64,000 nucleotides of DNA from positions 1 to 64,000 of the forward strand of contig JAEINP010000010.1 in the NCBI GenBank assembly GCA_016342355.1. The letters run 5' to 3'. Position 1 is the stretch's first letter, and every line of letters starts with the position of its first letter. Under the pieces are notes generated by a model. It was not told where the DNA came from. It ran no database searches and saw only the letters and a list, made by a program, of their open reading frames with translations. A program made the translations under genes and the position numbers. Below are positions 1 to 8,432 of this stretch, one piece after another. This stretch comes from Desulfatibacillum sp. GTDB taxonomy: Bacteria; Desulfobacterota; Desulfobacteria; Desulfobacterales; Desulfatibacillaceae.

Positions 1-88
1 AACGGAACTGAAAACCTGAAAAATCCCCGCCAAGGACGTAAACAAGACCTGCGTCAAAAATCGCTCACGGATTCAGGTACTGGACAAC

Positions 89-446
89 TTGAAGGATGCA
101 AACCATCCATCATTAGTTGCAAGCAGAATTTCTTATTTTGTTTCAGATGCATTTAGCGCGGGGAAAATCAGTTTGTATGAAGCCTTTGTTGTCAATGGTG
201 AGGAACTGCGTTTTGAGAGAATTGGGGCGATTGGCTGGACTATGCCCAGGCGCTCTCCCGCCTGGAGGAAATACCTCAAAATTTTGTCCAGCTTCCTGAA
301 AACTCCCTCAGCCTGCTGGAATCCCTAAACGACAAGATAGGGTCTGCCACCGAAGAAATTTTGGCCTTGCAGGAAGAACTCGCGGGTCTTCAAAATCTGG
401 CTGCTTCCCTGGAAGTGGAAACAGGCGGGTGGCCGTGGCAGCCCTG
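89..446 (+). pseudogene. Frameshifted gene remnant, function unknown
   Basis: Two coding-like pieces lie in different frames. The first is open from about position 20 and reads through a TTG at 89 to about 220. The second starts just after a TGA near 217 and runs to a TGA at 444-446; it has a helical, Leu/Glu-rich tail typical of a coiled coil and ends in GGWPWQP. Joining them needs a frame change near 215, so this is probably the decayed 3' part of a gene. The last 20 or so bases belong to the dispersed two-hairpin repeat, so the repeat supplies the stop. I do not recognise the family. Confidence 0.3.
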
Positions 447-508
447 AAAATCAGTAGGGTGGCCCAGGGAGCGTTCTTTGCTACCTGGGTGCTTTAGCAC
501 AGTTTTTT
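425..508 (+). repeat. Two-hairpin dispersed repeat, copy A
   Basis: Starts GCGGGTGGCC. Hairpin 1 pairs CCCAGGgAGC (463-472) with GCTaCCTGGG (480-489). Hairpin 2 pairs GTGC (489-492) with GCAC (497-500) and is followed by AGTTTTTT, so on this strand it looks like a terminator. It matches the copy at 31337-31414 almost base for base through both hairpins. Confidence 0.75.
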
Positions 509-730
509 ATGGCAGGGTTTTGTTGGCAACCTGGATAATGAAATGCCCGGCAAAGGAAGGATAATGCATAGGGTTGGTAATGGTCCCGCGGGTATCACCG
601 GTGTTAACATGGAATCAGGGCCGAACCTACTGTGCGTTGCACACAGGCAAGATACTGCCTTGCCTGTGCCACCCAAAACAAAGGGAACGGCACAGGCTGA
701 ACTGACAGTCCGGGGGAGTAAATGCAGTAG

Positions 731-781
731 TGTGGCCGTGGCGGCGTCCTTTGCCGCCAGGGTGTGAAACACAGTTTTTTT
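731..781 (+). repeat. Two-hairpin dispersed repeat, copy B
   Basis: Diverged copy. Hairpin 1 is a perfect TGGCGGC (739-745) with GCCGCCA (753-759) around the same GTCCTTT-type loop. Hairpin 2 is GTGT (762-765) with ACAC (769-772), followed by AGTTTTTTT. Stem bases differ from copy A on both arms, so pairing is kept. Confidence 0.65.
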
Positions 782-850
782 AAGGCAGGACGTTATATGG
801 GAGCGGGAAGATGCCTTCTTCTGCGTCCTGAAAAAATACGAATTTCACCC

Positions 851-902
851 GCGGGTAGCCCTGGCAGCGTAGTGTGCCGCCAGGGTTGTGAAGCAACAGT
901 AA
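851..902 (+). repeat. Two-hairpin dispersed repeat, copy D
   Basis: Starts GCGGGTAGCC. Hairpin 1 pairs CCCTGGCaGC (859-868) with GCcGCCAGGG (876-885). Hairpin 2 pairs GTTG (885-888) with CAAC (894-897). The T-run after hairpin 2 is lost. The stem sequences are changed on both sides relative to copies A and B. Confidence 0.6.
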
Positions 903-1094
903 GGGCGACCCGGGCTGATTTTCGAAGCCGGGACTGCATGGCGTCCCAAACATATTACCGGAGGAGAGTCCATATCCTTCATCATCTTTTTGACTGTCTA
1001 AAAAAACCACACGACCCAAACTTCCCGCCCCCCCCTTAAGGACACTAACGACAAACACAAAACCATAAAATCACAAAATGGAAACATTTTTTGG

Positions 1095-1124
1095 TTGACA
1101 ACTGACCCATGGGTCATTTAGAAT
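1095..1124 (+). promoter_or_regulatory. Sigma-70-type promoter of the TetR/SDR/xsc operon
   Basis: TTGACA at 1095-1100, an 18-base spacer, then TAGAAT at 1119-1124. It lies about 100 bases upstream of the TetR gene. A 14-base palindrome sits inside the spacer and a 20-base one just downstream, so repressor binding would block the polymerase. Confidence 0.6.
1103..1116. promoter_or_regulatory. Palindromic operator 1 (TetR type)
   Basis: TGACCCATGGGTCA is a perfect 14-base palindrome between the -35 and -10 boxes of the operon promoter. Its half-site TGACC is shared with the larger palindrome at 1126-1145. Confidence 0.55.
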
Positions 1125-1125
1125 T

Positions 1126-1145
1126 ATGACTGACCGGTCAGTCAT
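1126..1145. promoter_or_regulatory. Palindromic operator 2 (TetR type)
   Basis: Perfect 20-base palindrome with half-site ATGACTGACC, centred at 1135/1136, covering the expected transcription start. The TGACTGACCGGTCAGTCA core resembles binding sites of TetR-family repressors. The adjacent TetR gene is the obvious ligand. Confidence 0.65.
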
Positions 1146-1225
1146 GGACCGCGTCACCCAATATTTCCTGCAAACAGGAGGTTGCCGGGCGACAGGGACA
1201 CCCTAAAAATCGCCTGCCACAAACA

Positions 1226-1903
1226 ATGCCCAAATCAACCTTTACCAATCTGCCCGAAGAAAAAAGGGAACGCATCCTGCGGGTGGCCGCCGAACTCTTC
1301 GCCCAAACCGGATACACCAAAACCGACGTGGCCCAAATCGCCCGGGAAGCCGGGGTGGCCAAGGGCTCCATGTACAATTATTTTGAAACCAAGGACGACA
1401 TCTATATTCACGTGTGCGCCCACGCCCTGGAGCTTTCCCGGACTGCTGTATACGGCAACATCGACAAAGCCTGGAACATATACAAACAGATAGATCACAT
1501 CTTCCGTCAGGGCGCGGCCTTTGCCCTGGAAAGCCCGGAATTCGTATTGCTGTACCTCAATGTATCGTCGGTGGGGATGGAACGCTTTGCCGAAGCCCTC
1601 ACCCGGGAAGTGGAGCGGTACACCGCCAAACACCTGAAAGACCTGCTTCGCAAGGGAATAGACGCGGGCATTGTCCGGCCGGACCTGAACATCAATATGA
1701 CGGCGTTTTTCATCAACAGCTTATATATTGTGCTTTTGCTTTCCCTGGTTTCGCGCCACTTTCAAATACGCTTATTGGAATACCTGGATATTGAAGGGGA
1801 CCTGGAAAACATGGACCGGGACGCCATCCTGGACCAGTTGGTGAGCATGATTACTTCCATGCTCAAACCAATCGCTCCCCTTAACAACACAGACAAGAGG
1901 TGA
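1226..1903 (+). CDS. TetR/AcrR-family transcriptional regulator
   Basis: 225 residues. An N-terminal TetR helix-turn-helix spans about residues 11-60 (ILRVAAELFAQTGY, then VAQIAREAGVAKGSMYNYF), followed by a helical ligand-binding domain with no specific signature. It is the first gene of a run of six genes in one direction and ends 4 bases before the next ATG. Two perfect palindromes lie in its promoter, so autorepression and control of the downstream operon are likely. There is no good Shine-Dalgarno sequence before the ATG, so the start is less certain than the family. The inducer is unknown; a sulfonate or acyl-CoA are guesses. Confidence 0.9.
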   Translation: MPKSTFTNLPEEKRERILRVAAELFAQTGYTKTDVAQIAREAGVAKGSMYNYFETKDDIYIHVCAHALELSRTAVYGNIDKAWNIYKQIDHIFRQGAAFALESPEFVLLYLNVSSVGMERFAEALTREVERYTAKHLKDLLRKGIDAGIVRPDLNINMTAFFINSLYIVLLLSLVSRHFQIRLLEYLDIEGDLENMDRDAILDQLVSMITSMLKPIAPLNNTDKR

Positions 1904-1907
1904 ACCC

Positions 1908-2744
1908 ATGTACGAAGAATTAAAAGGACAAACAGCCTTGGTGACCGGGGCGGGAAAAACCACGGGAATCGGTTTCGCCATTGCGGAGAAAATGGCCATG
2001 TGCGGCGCCGATGTGGTCATCACGGATCTGGGAGGCCCCGGCCCCCGCACCTCCGACCAGGCCCCGCCCACCACGGATGAAATGAACCAGGTGGCGGCGG
2101 ACCTGGCCGCCAAATACGGCGTCAAGGCCATGGCCGTGGAAATGGATGTGACCAAGCCTGAATCCGTGGAAAAGATGGTGGAGCTCGTCAAGGCTGAATT
2201 CGGCAGGATGGACGCCCTGTTCAACAACGCAGGCGCCTCCTTCGGGGTGCCCAGCGCCGTGCACACCTATGACGAAGGCGCCTGGCTGCGCACGGTGGAC
2301 GTCAACCTCCACGGAGTTTTTCGCGTGTCCAAGGCTCTCACCCCCCTGCTTATTGAAAACAAAGGCCGGATCGTCAATGTAGCCTCCAGGGCGGGCAAAT
2401 TCCCCGCGCTCTTCAACGGCGCGTATTCCGTGGCCAAGGCGGGTGTCATCATGCTGACCAAGGTCATGGCCAAGGAACTGGCGGGCGAGGGCGTCCGCGT
2501 GAACGCCATCTGTCCCGGGCAGATCATGACCGACCTGCAACGGTGGCGCTTTGGACTGGAAGCCCAGTTTTTCGCCTGCACCCCGGAGGAAAGGGAAGCG
2601 GAGATGTGCAAGACCATTCCTTTGGGATACATCGGCTCCCCGGCTGAAGCGGCTTCCCTGGCCGCCTATCTGGTTTCCAAGGAGTCTTCGTACCTTACCG
2701 GTCAGGCGATCAACGTGACCGGCGGACAATTGATGGAACTCTAA
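1908..2744 (+). CDS. Short-chain dehydrogenase/reductase (SDR)
   Basis: 278 residues, the usual size of a classical SDR. The nucleotide-binding TGxxxxxGIG motif is at residues 13-22, NNAG at 106-109, and the catalytic residues are Ser160, Tyr173 and Lys177 (YSVAK). The C-terminus ends in the usual ITGG-like INVTGGQLMEL. AGAGGTG precedes the ATG. It is four bases after the TetR gene and clearly co-transcribed. The substrate cannot be read from sequence; the xsc context allows a sulfonated alcohol or aldehyde, but a hydroxyacyl-CoA is equally possible. Confidence 0.85.
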   Translation: MYEELKGQTALVTGAGKTTGIGFAIAEKMAMCGADVVITDLGGPGPRTSDQAPPTTDEMNQVAADLAAKYGVKAMAVEMDVTKPESVEKMVELVKAEFGRMDALFNNAGASFGVPSAVHTYDEGAWLRTVDVNLHGVFRVSKALTPLLIENKGRIVNVASRAGKFPALFNGAYSVAKAGVIMLTKVMAKELAGEGVRVNAICPGQIMTDLQRWRFGLEAQFFACTPEEREAEMCKTIPLGYIGSPAEAASLAAYLVSKESSYLTGQAINVTGGQLMEL

Positions 2745-2821
2745 TCGTATTTTGTGGACCTGAACCAAAAGGTCCTCATTCACTTTAGCTTTGTTACATT
2801 TTAAAAGAGGAGTAAAATATT

Positions 2822-4528
2822 ATGGAATGCCAAGCAGAATGCAAAATGGGCGCGCAATTGGCCGCCGAAGCCCTGGTGGATCTGGGAGTGGAAGTCATCT
2901 TCACCCTGAGCGGCGGGCACATCACCCCTATCTATCAATTTCTGGAAGAAACCAACATCCGCCTTATGGACACCCGCCATGAGCAGGCCGCCGTGTTCAT
3001 GGCGGAAGCCTATGGCCGCATGACCCGCAAACCCGGCGTGGCCATGGTGACGGCGGGCCCCGGCTTCACCAACGCCCTGACCCCCATCGCCAACGCCCGT
3101 TTGTCCAATACGCCTCTGGTGCTTATTTCCGGCTGCGTGGGACTGGAATCCGTGGACAGGCTGGACCTGCAGGACATGCGCCAGGCGCCGGTCATCGAGC
3201 CCATGGTGAAAAAGGCCCTGGTTTGTCATCATTCCGAAAGGGTTTACGAGTATATTGACATGGCCATGCGCATCGCCTCCACGGGCAGGCCCGGCCCTGT
3301 GTATCTGGAACTCCCCGTGGACGTGCTCAACTGCAAGCCCGAAGTCGCCAAAGTAAAACGCCTGACCACCCAGGTGGATTCCAGTCCTGCGGACCTGACC
3401 AAGGCCCCCACGATCCTGGAAATGATCGAACAAGCCAACAATCCCATGATCATCGCCGGTTCCGGCGCATGGTATTCCGACGCGGGCGACGAGTTGACCA
3501 AGTTCGTGGAAATGACCGGCATTCCGGTTTTCACCTCCACCCAGGGCCGCGGCATCATCTCTGACGAGCATCCCCTGTGCTTCGAAGGCTCCATAGCGAT
3601 CCGCCCGGGCGCAGCCATGTTCGCAAGTTTTAGCACCGACCTGCTTATTATGCTGGGAAGCCGGTTTAGCCTGTACTACATTTTCGGCGATATTTTCCCG
3701 GCCACCTGCAAGATCGTCCAGGTGGACATCGAGCCCACGGAACTGGGCCACAATCGCAATGTGGACCTGCCCGTGACCAGCGACATCAAGCCCCTGCTGG
3801 CTGAAATGATCCGTCTGGTGGAAGCAAACGGCACAGGACCCAAGTGCAAGGAAAAATTCTCAGGATGGGTCAAGTCCCTGGAGCAGGCCAATATTGACGG
3901 CCGCGTGGAAGCCAACGCCCAGTGGGAAAGCCCGGAAAGCCCCATTCATCCCATGCGTCTCGCCAGGGAAGTTGACTCCTTCATGAACCTGGAATCCGAC
4001 ATCGTATGCGCCGACGGCGGCGACACCTCCGTGTGGATGGGCATGACCCGCACCGTGAAAAAAGGCGGCACCTACCTGGATTCCGGCCTGTACGGGTGTC
4101 TGGGCGTGGGCCTCCCTTACGCCAACGCAGCCAAATTTCACAACCCCGACAGCCGCGTTTGCGTCATCACCGGCGACGGCTCCACAGGATTCAACTTCAT
4201 GGAGTTCGAAACCTCCATCCGCAAGGGCCTGCCCATTGTAGTGGTTATCTCCAACGACCTGGGTTGGGGCATGATCCGCCACAGCCAGGAACTGCGCCTG
4301 GGCCACGCCATTCCCGACGGCACCTGGATCGGCAGAGTGGATTACCACAAAATGATCGAACCTTTGGGCGGCGTGGGCTTTTTTGTGGACAAGCCCGAAG
4401 ACATTCGCCCGACCCTGGAAGCAGCCTTCGCCACCGGCAAGACCTGCTGCATCAATGTGATGACGGATCCCACGACCATCAGCCCGGGCAGCACCGCCTT
4501 GGCCAATCTGGGCGCCTATTCCGTATAA
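2822..4528 (+). CDS. ThDP-dependent enzyme, acetolactate-synthase-like
   Basis: 568 residues with the three-domain layout of the pyruvate-oxidase/acetolactate-synthase superfamily. The catalytic Glu is Glu54 (TRHEQAA). The central domain is a degenerate FAD/CoA-type fold. The ThDP/Mg motif starts GDGS near residue 451 and ends with ND about 27 residues later. GAGGAG precedes the ATG. No regulatory (small) subunit gene is nearby, which argues against a biosynthetic acetolactate synthase. Candidates are an acyloin- or C-C-bond-forming or -cleaving enzyme, or a 2-hydroxyacyl-CoA lyase type. The neighbouring xsc is a second, clearly distinct member of the superfamily. Product assignment stays open. 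Confidence 0.75.
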   Translation: MECQAECKMGAQLAAEALVDLGVEVIFTLSGGHITPIYQFLEETNIRLMDTRHEQAAVFMAEAYGRMTRKPGVAMVTAGPGFTNALTPIANARLSNTPLVLISGCVGLESVDRLDLQDMRQAPVIEPMVKKALVCHHSERVYEYIDMAMRIASTGRPGPVYLELPVDVLNCKPEVAKVKRLTTQVDSSPADLTKAPTILEMIEQANNPMIIAGSGAWYSDAGDELTKFVEMTGIPVFTSTQGRGIISDEHPLCFEGSIAIRPGAAMFASFSTDLLIMLGSRFSLYYIFGDIFPATCKIVQVDIEPTELGHNRNVDLPVTSDIKPLLAEMIRLVEANGTGPKCKEKFSGWVKSLEQANIDGRVEANAQWESPESPIHPMRLAREVDSFMNLESDIVCADGGDTSVWMGMTRTVKKGGTYLDSGLYGCLGVGLPYANAAKFHNPDSRVCVITGDGSTGFNFMEFETSIRKGLPIVVVISNDLGWGMIRHSQELRLGHAIPDGTWIGRVDYHKMIEPLGGVGFFVDKPEDIRPTLEAAFATGKTCCINVMTDPTTISPGSTALANLGAYSV

Positions 4529-4576
4529 GGTGTCGCCAGTGATCGTTAAACCCATACGAAAGAAGGGGGGAAGCAT

Positions 4577-5530
4577 ATGGACCCGGCGGTAATCGACCAA
4601 ATACAATTGAACTTCAACGCAAAAAGCCTCTTAGGCATCAATGCGGCTATCGGCCTTATGATGTTGGGCGTATCCCTGGACCTGAAGCTGGATGACTTCA
4701 AACGCATAATTGAATCGCCCAAGGCTCCGGCTATTGGTCTGTTCGCCCAGTTCATATTGCTTCCCGCTTTCACGTTTTTGCTCACCATGATCCTGCCGAA
4801 ATCCATGCTCATTCCGTCCATGGCCATGGGCATGATTTTGGTGGCCTCTTGTCCGGGCGGCAACCTGTCCAACATTGTCACCTATCTGGCGAAAGGCAAT
4901 TGCGCGGTTTCCATCAGCATGACCGCCATTTCAAGCTGCGCAGCCATCATCATGACGCCCCTGAATCTTCAAATCTGGGGAAACCTGAATCCTGATACGG
5001 CGCCTATCTTCCAAAAGGTCAGCCTCAGCCCCGTGGACGTGTTTGTTACGGTGTTCATCATCCTGGGCATCCCCATGGCGGTGGGCATCACCCTGTCCAG
5101 AATCTTCCCCAATCTTGCGGATAAGGTCCGTAAACCATTTAAAATATTCTCTCTGGTGGTTTTCATGGCCATTGTCTTGGGGGCTTTGCTGGCCAACTGG
5201 AAAAACTTCATCAACGTGGTGGGGCTGGTGGCCCTCATAGTGCTCATCCATAACGCCCTGGCCTTGAGCCTGGGGTATGGAAGCGCCCACCTGGCTGATT
5301 TACCGGTAAGGGATAAGCGGGCGGTCGCCATTGAAGTGGGAATCCAAAACTCGGCCCTGGGCCTGGTTCTGGTCTTCAACTTCTTCGGAGGCCTGGGAGG
5401 CATGGCGATTGTGGTGGCGTGGTGGGGCGTGTGGCACATTATTTCCGGACTTATTGTGTCCCAAATTTTCTCACGCCAGGCCCTGCCCCCCGGGGAAGAG
5501 GACACTGCAACTTGCACTGTGAAGTCTTAA
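4577..5530 (+). CDS. Bile acid:sodium symporter (BASS) family transporter
   Basis: 317 residues and nearly all hydrophobic, with about nine to ten membrane spans. The PGGNLSNIVTYLAKGN stretch near residue 95 matches the BASS-family signature around the substrate/sodium site, and IEVGIQNSALGLVL near residue 255 matches the second family motif. AAGGGGGG precedes the ATG. It sits between the ThDP enzyme and an SDR, so it probably imports the substrate of the operon. Family members carry bile acids, pantoate, pyruvate or other organic anions; a sulfonate would fit xsc but is not shown. Confidence 0.82.
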   Translation: MDPAVIDQIQLNFNAKSLLGINAAIGLMMLGVSLDLKLDDFKRIIESPKAPAIGLFAQFILLPAFTFLLTMILPKSMLIPSMAMGMILVASCPGGNLSNIVTYLAKGNCAVSISMTAISSCAAIIMTPLNLQIWGNLNPDTAPIFQKVSLSPVDVFVTVFIILGIPMAVGITLSRIFPNLADKVRKPFKIFSLVVFMAIVLGALLANWKNFINVVGLVALIVLIHNALALSLGYGSAHLADLPVRDKRAVAIEVGIQNSALGLVLVFNFFGGLGGMAIVVAWWGVWHIISGLIVSQIFSRQALPPGEEDTATCTVKS

Positions 5531-5574
5531 CATCAGAAAGCGGCGCTTAGTTAGACCGGCGCTCAAAGGTTGAC

Positions 5575-6384
5575 ATGAGAAATTTCAAGGACAAGGTAGT
5601 GGTGATCACCGGAGCGGCCGGAGGACTGGGCAAAGCCCTGTGCAAACAATTCGGCATGGCCGGCGCCCGGATTGCGGCCACGGACATGGACCCGGCCCAG
5701 GTCGAGGCGTTGGTTGAGGAACTCACTAACGCAGGATTCGCTTGTAACGGATACGCACTGGACGTCACGGACGAAAAGGCTTGCTGGGATGTTATGAAAT
5801 CCATAACCAAGGATATGGGCCGCATAGATGTCCTGGTGAACAACGCGGGCATCACCCACCGCAGTTCCTTTGAGCAAACCCAGGCCAAGGTGTTCCGCAA
5901 GGTCATGGACGTGAATTTTTTCGGGTCCCTGTATTGCACCATGGCCGCCATTGAACAGCTTAAGAAAAACAAAGGCGCAATCGTGGTGACCAGTTCCATT
6001 GCCGGGCTCACCCCCCTGCTGGGACGCACGGGTTATTCGGCCAGCAAGCACGCCCTCCACGGATTGTTTGAATCGTTGCGGTCCGAAATGGCGGATAAGG
6101 GCGTGGACGTGACCATCGCCTGCCCTGGATTCACAAAAACCAACATCGACAAGGCGGCCCTGGACTTTGACGGCCAGCCCACCAAGCACCCCCAATCCAC
6201 GGTGGGCAAGGTGTCCACCCCCGAGGAAACCGCGGAGCACATCTTCTTTGCCGCGGCAAGAAGCAAGCCCCTGGCGGTTCTTTCCCTGGTGGGAAAGCTG
6301 TCGTGGATCATCCAGCGGCTGCATCCGCCCCTGTTCGAGCGGATCATGACCAACTCGGTCAAGCACGAACTGGAGGGGAGATAG
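5575..6384 (+). CDS. Short-chain dehydrogenase/reductase (SDR)
   Basis: 269 residues. TGAAGGLG at residues 12-19 binds the cofactor, NNAG is at 89-92, a Ser lies near 140, and Tyr154/Lys158 form YSASK. The Asp after the second beta strand (TDMD, about residue 37) suggests NAD(H) preference. It follows the transporter by 44 bases, with a weak AAAGG ribosome site. The C-terminal part (LVGKLSWIIQRLHPPLFERIM) is hydrophobic and resembles lipid-acting SDRs. The substrate is unknown. Confidence 0.83.
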   Translation: MRNFKDKVVVITGAAGGLGKALCKQFGMAGARIAATDMDPAQVEALVEELTNAGFACNGYALDVTDEKACWDVMKSITKDMGRIDVLVNNAGITHRSSFEQTQAKVFRKVMDVNFFGSLYCTMAAIEQLKKNKGAIVVTSSIAGLTPLLGRTGYSASKHALHGLFESLRSEMADKGVDVTIACPGFTKTNIDKAALDFDGQPTKHPQSTVGKVSTPEETAEHIFFAAARSKPLAVLSLVGKLSWIIQRLHPPLFERIMTNSVKHELEGR

Positions 6385-6396
6385 AGCATAATTGAC

Positions 6397-6434
6397 GCCG
6401 GGGCCTCCAGGGATTTTTCCTGAGGGGCTCCGGC
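6397..6434 (+). other. Intergenic GC-rich hairpin upstream of xsc
   Basis: GCCGGGGCCTC pairs with GAGGGGCTCCGGC across a short loop. There is no U-run, so it may act as a processing or partial-termination site between the SDR and xsc rather than a full terminator. Confidence 0.35.
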
Positions 6435-6547
6435 TATGAAAACAGCAAGTCTTTTTGCTTCCGAACAAACTTTGTTTCCAGCGCTAAAAGACATATAAAA
6501 AACATATAAGACCAAACTTTTAAGTCATACAACAGGAGGAATTCATA

Positions 6548-8278
6548 ATGGCCAAAGTAAAAATGACCCCCAGCGAAGCTCTGGTGGAAACCATGGTGGC
6601 TGAAGGCGTGAAAAACGTCTTCGGTATTGTGGGGTCCGCTTACATGGACGCCCTGGACCTTTTCCCCACGGCTGGCATCCGCTTCATCTCCGTGGCTCAC
6701 GAACAAGCCGCCTGCCATGCCGCCGACGGCCTGGCCCGCGTCACCGGCAAGCCCCAGGCTTGCATCGCCCAAAACGGTCCCGGCATCGCCAACTTTGTGT
6801 CCGCCATGACCGCCGCCTACTGGGCCCATTCTCCGGTGGTGGCCCTCACCCCTGAAGCGGGCACCCTGGGGATCGGCACCGGCGGATTCCAGGAACTGGA
6901 CCAGATGCCCATGTTCCACGAGCAAACCGTGTACCAGGTGCGTGTGAACGCCGCCCAGCGCATGGCAGAACTGGCCCGCCGCTGCTTCTACATGGCCAAA
7001 ACCTATCATGGCCCCACCCAGTTGAACATCCCCCGGGACCTTTTTTACGGCGTGTGCGAAGACGAAATCTATTGCACCCACGAAATCACCTATGGTTCCG
7101 GTCCCAAGCAATCCCTGGAAGAAGCCGCCAAGCTCCTGGCCGGGGCGAAGTATCCCGTGATCCTGGCTGGCGGCGGTGTTTCCCAGGCCGACGCCATTGC
7201 CGAAGTCAAGGCATTGGCCGAATACCTGAGCGCCCCCGTGGTCAATTCGTACCTGCACAACGACACCTTCCCGGCTTCCCATAAGCTGTGTGTGGGTCCC
7301 ATAGGCTACTGCGGCTCCAAGGCCGCCATGCGCACCATCGCCAAGGCCGACGTGGTTCTGGCCCTGGGGTCGCGTCTTGGGCCTTTCGGCACCCTGCCCC
7401 AATACGACATGACCTATTGGCCGGCAGATGCAAAAATCATCCAGGTGGACGTCAACGCCTCGGTTTTGGGTCTGTCCAAAAAGGTGGAGTTGGCCGTGCT
7501 GGCCGACTGCCGCGAATTCGCCAAAGAGGTTTTCGGGATGGTCAAAGCCGCCAAGCCCGGACTGGCTGAAAACAAGGAACGCCTGGCCGACGTGGCGGCG
7601 GAAAAGAAAACCTGGGGCGACGAACTGGAAAAATGGTCCAGCTCCACCAACAAGCTCATGCATCCCCGCCGCTTTTTGTGGGAAATCTCCCGGGCCGTGC
7701 CCGAGAACTCCATTGTGGCCACGGACATCGGCAACAACTCGTCCATGTGCAACTCCTACTTCCAGTTCTCCGGGGCTCGTCAGCACATTTCAGCCCTCTC
7801 GTGGGGCAACTGCGGCTTTGCCTACGGCGCCGCCATGGGTGCAAAACTGGGATGCCCCGACGCTCCGGTCTTCGCCTTCCAGGGCGACGGCGCTTACGGA
7901 ATCAGCGGCATCGCCGAAGTCATGACCGCTGTCCGCGAGAATATTCCCATCATCGCCATCGTGGCCAACAACTACGAATGGGGCGCGGAAAAGAAAAACC
8001 AGATCGACTACTACGACAACCGCTTTATCGGCGCAAACCTGAGGGAAAACCCCAACTACGCCCAGCTTGCCGAAGACATGGGCGCCAAGGGTTACCGGGT
8101 GGAAAATTACGACGAAGTGGGCGATGTCATCAAGGACGCCGTGGCTTCCGGCAGGCCTTGCGTCATCGAAGGCATCATCCAGGGCGGCGAGGAAGTCCTG
8201 GCCGAACCTTTCCGCAGGGACGCCCTTAAAAAGGCGTACCGCATGCTGCCCAAGTACGAGCACCTGAACGTCAAATAG
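6548..8278 (+). CDS. xsc: Sulfoacetaldehyde acetyltransferase
   Basis: 576 residues, about the family length. Xsc is a ThDP enzyme that turns sulfoacetaldehyde and phosphate into acetyl phosphate and sulfite. Conserved Xsc stretches are easy to see: FGIVGSAYMDALDLFP near the start, the catalytic Glu52 in VAHEQAA, IAQNGPGIANF, AYWAHSPVV, GGFQELDQM, the HNDTFP and GYCGSKAAM blocks, the ThDP motif beginning GDGAYG near residue 446, NNYEWGAEKKNQ, and EPFRRDALKKAYR at the end. AGGAGGAA precedes the ATG. A strong terminator follows. In a sulfate reducer the released sulfite could be respired. No phosphotransacetylase or acetate kinase gene is adjacent, which is unusual. Confidence 0.9.
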   Translation: MAKVKMTPSEALVETMVAEGVKNVFGIVGSAYMDALDLFPTAGIRFISVAHEQAACHAADGLARVTGKPQACIAQNGPGIANFVSAMTAAYWAHSPVVALTPEAGTLGIGTGGFQELDQMPMFHEQTVYQVRVNAAQRMAELARRCFYMAKTYHGPTQLNIPRDLFYGVCEDEIYCTHEITYGSGPKQSLEEAAKLLAGAKYPVILAGGGVSQADAIAEVKALAEYLSAPVVNSYLHNDTFPASHKLCVGPIGYCGSKAAMRTIAKADVVLALGSRLGPFGTLPQYDMTYWPADAKIIQVDVNASVLGLSKKVELAVLADCREFAKEVFGMVKAAKPGLAENKERLADVAAEKKTWGDELEKWSSSTNKLMHPRRFLWEISRAVPENSIVATDIGNNSSMCNSYFQFSGARQHISALSWGNCGFAYGAAMGAKLGCPDAPVFAFQGDGAYGISGIAEVMTAVRENIPIIAIVANNYEWGAEKKNQIDYYDNRFIGANLRENPNYAQLAEDMGAKGYRVENYDEVGDVIKDAVASGRPCVIEGIIQGGEEVLAEPFRRDALKKAYRMLPKYEHLNVK

Positions 8279-8301
8279 ATTCAACCCTTCCTTCTTGATC
8301 C

Positions 8302-8341
8302 GGGGGGAAACCCAATGCCAGGGTTTCCCCCCAAATTTTTC
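8302..8341 (+). terminator. Intrinsic terminator after xsc
   Basis: A perfect 12-base stem, GGGGGGAAACCC (8302-8313) with GGGTTTCCCCCC (8321-8332), with a 7-base loop, followed by AAATTTTT. Confidence 0.85.
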
Positions 8342-8391
8342 AATTGACAGAAATTTTCCCTGGTCATTTTTCCCTGACTGCCCACCCCACT

Positions 8392-8422
8392 TGCACAAGA
8401 CGATAAAAAGCATTATTATAAT
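8392..8422 (+). promoter_or_regulatory. Candidate promoter of the men operon
   Basis: TTGCAC at 8392-8397 and TATAAT at 8417-8422, spacing 19. The -10 box is perfect but the spacing is long. The hairpin at 8433-8474 begins only about ten bases after the -10, at or near the expected start of transcription. Confidence 0.4.
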
Positions 8423-8432
8423 TGAGTTAGTT

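Larger units (their letters stand above)
447..1094. other. Gene-free region with hairpin repeats
   Basis: No convincing gene. Short ORFs on both strands lack family resemblance and ribosome binding sites. The stretch holds repeat copies B and D and the tail of copy A, and ends at the promoter of the TetR gene at 1226. Confidence 0.5.

Noticed and set aside
1920-2783. Long minus-strand ORF (287 codons)
   Set aside because: It lies opposite the SDR gene, has a His/Gly/Val-rich composition typical of antisense frames in GC-rich genes, and matches no family.
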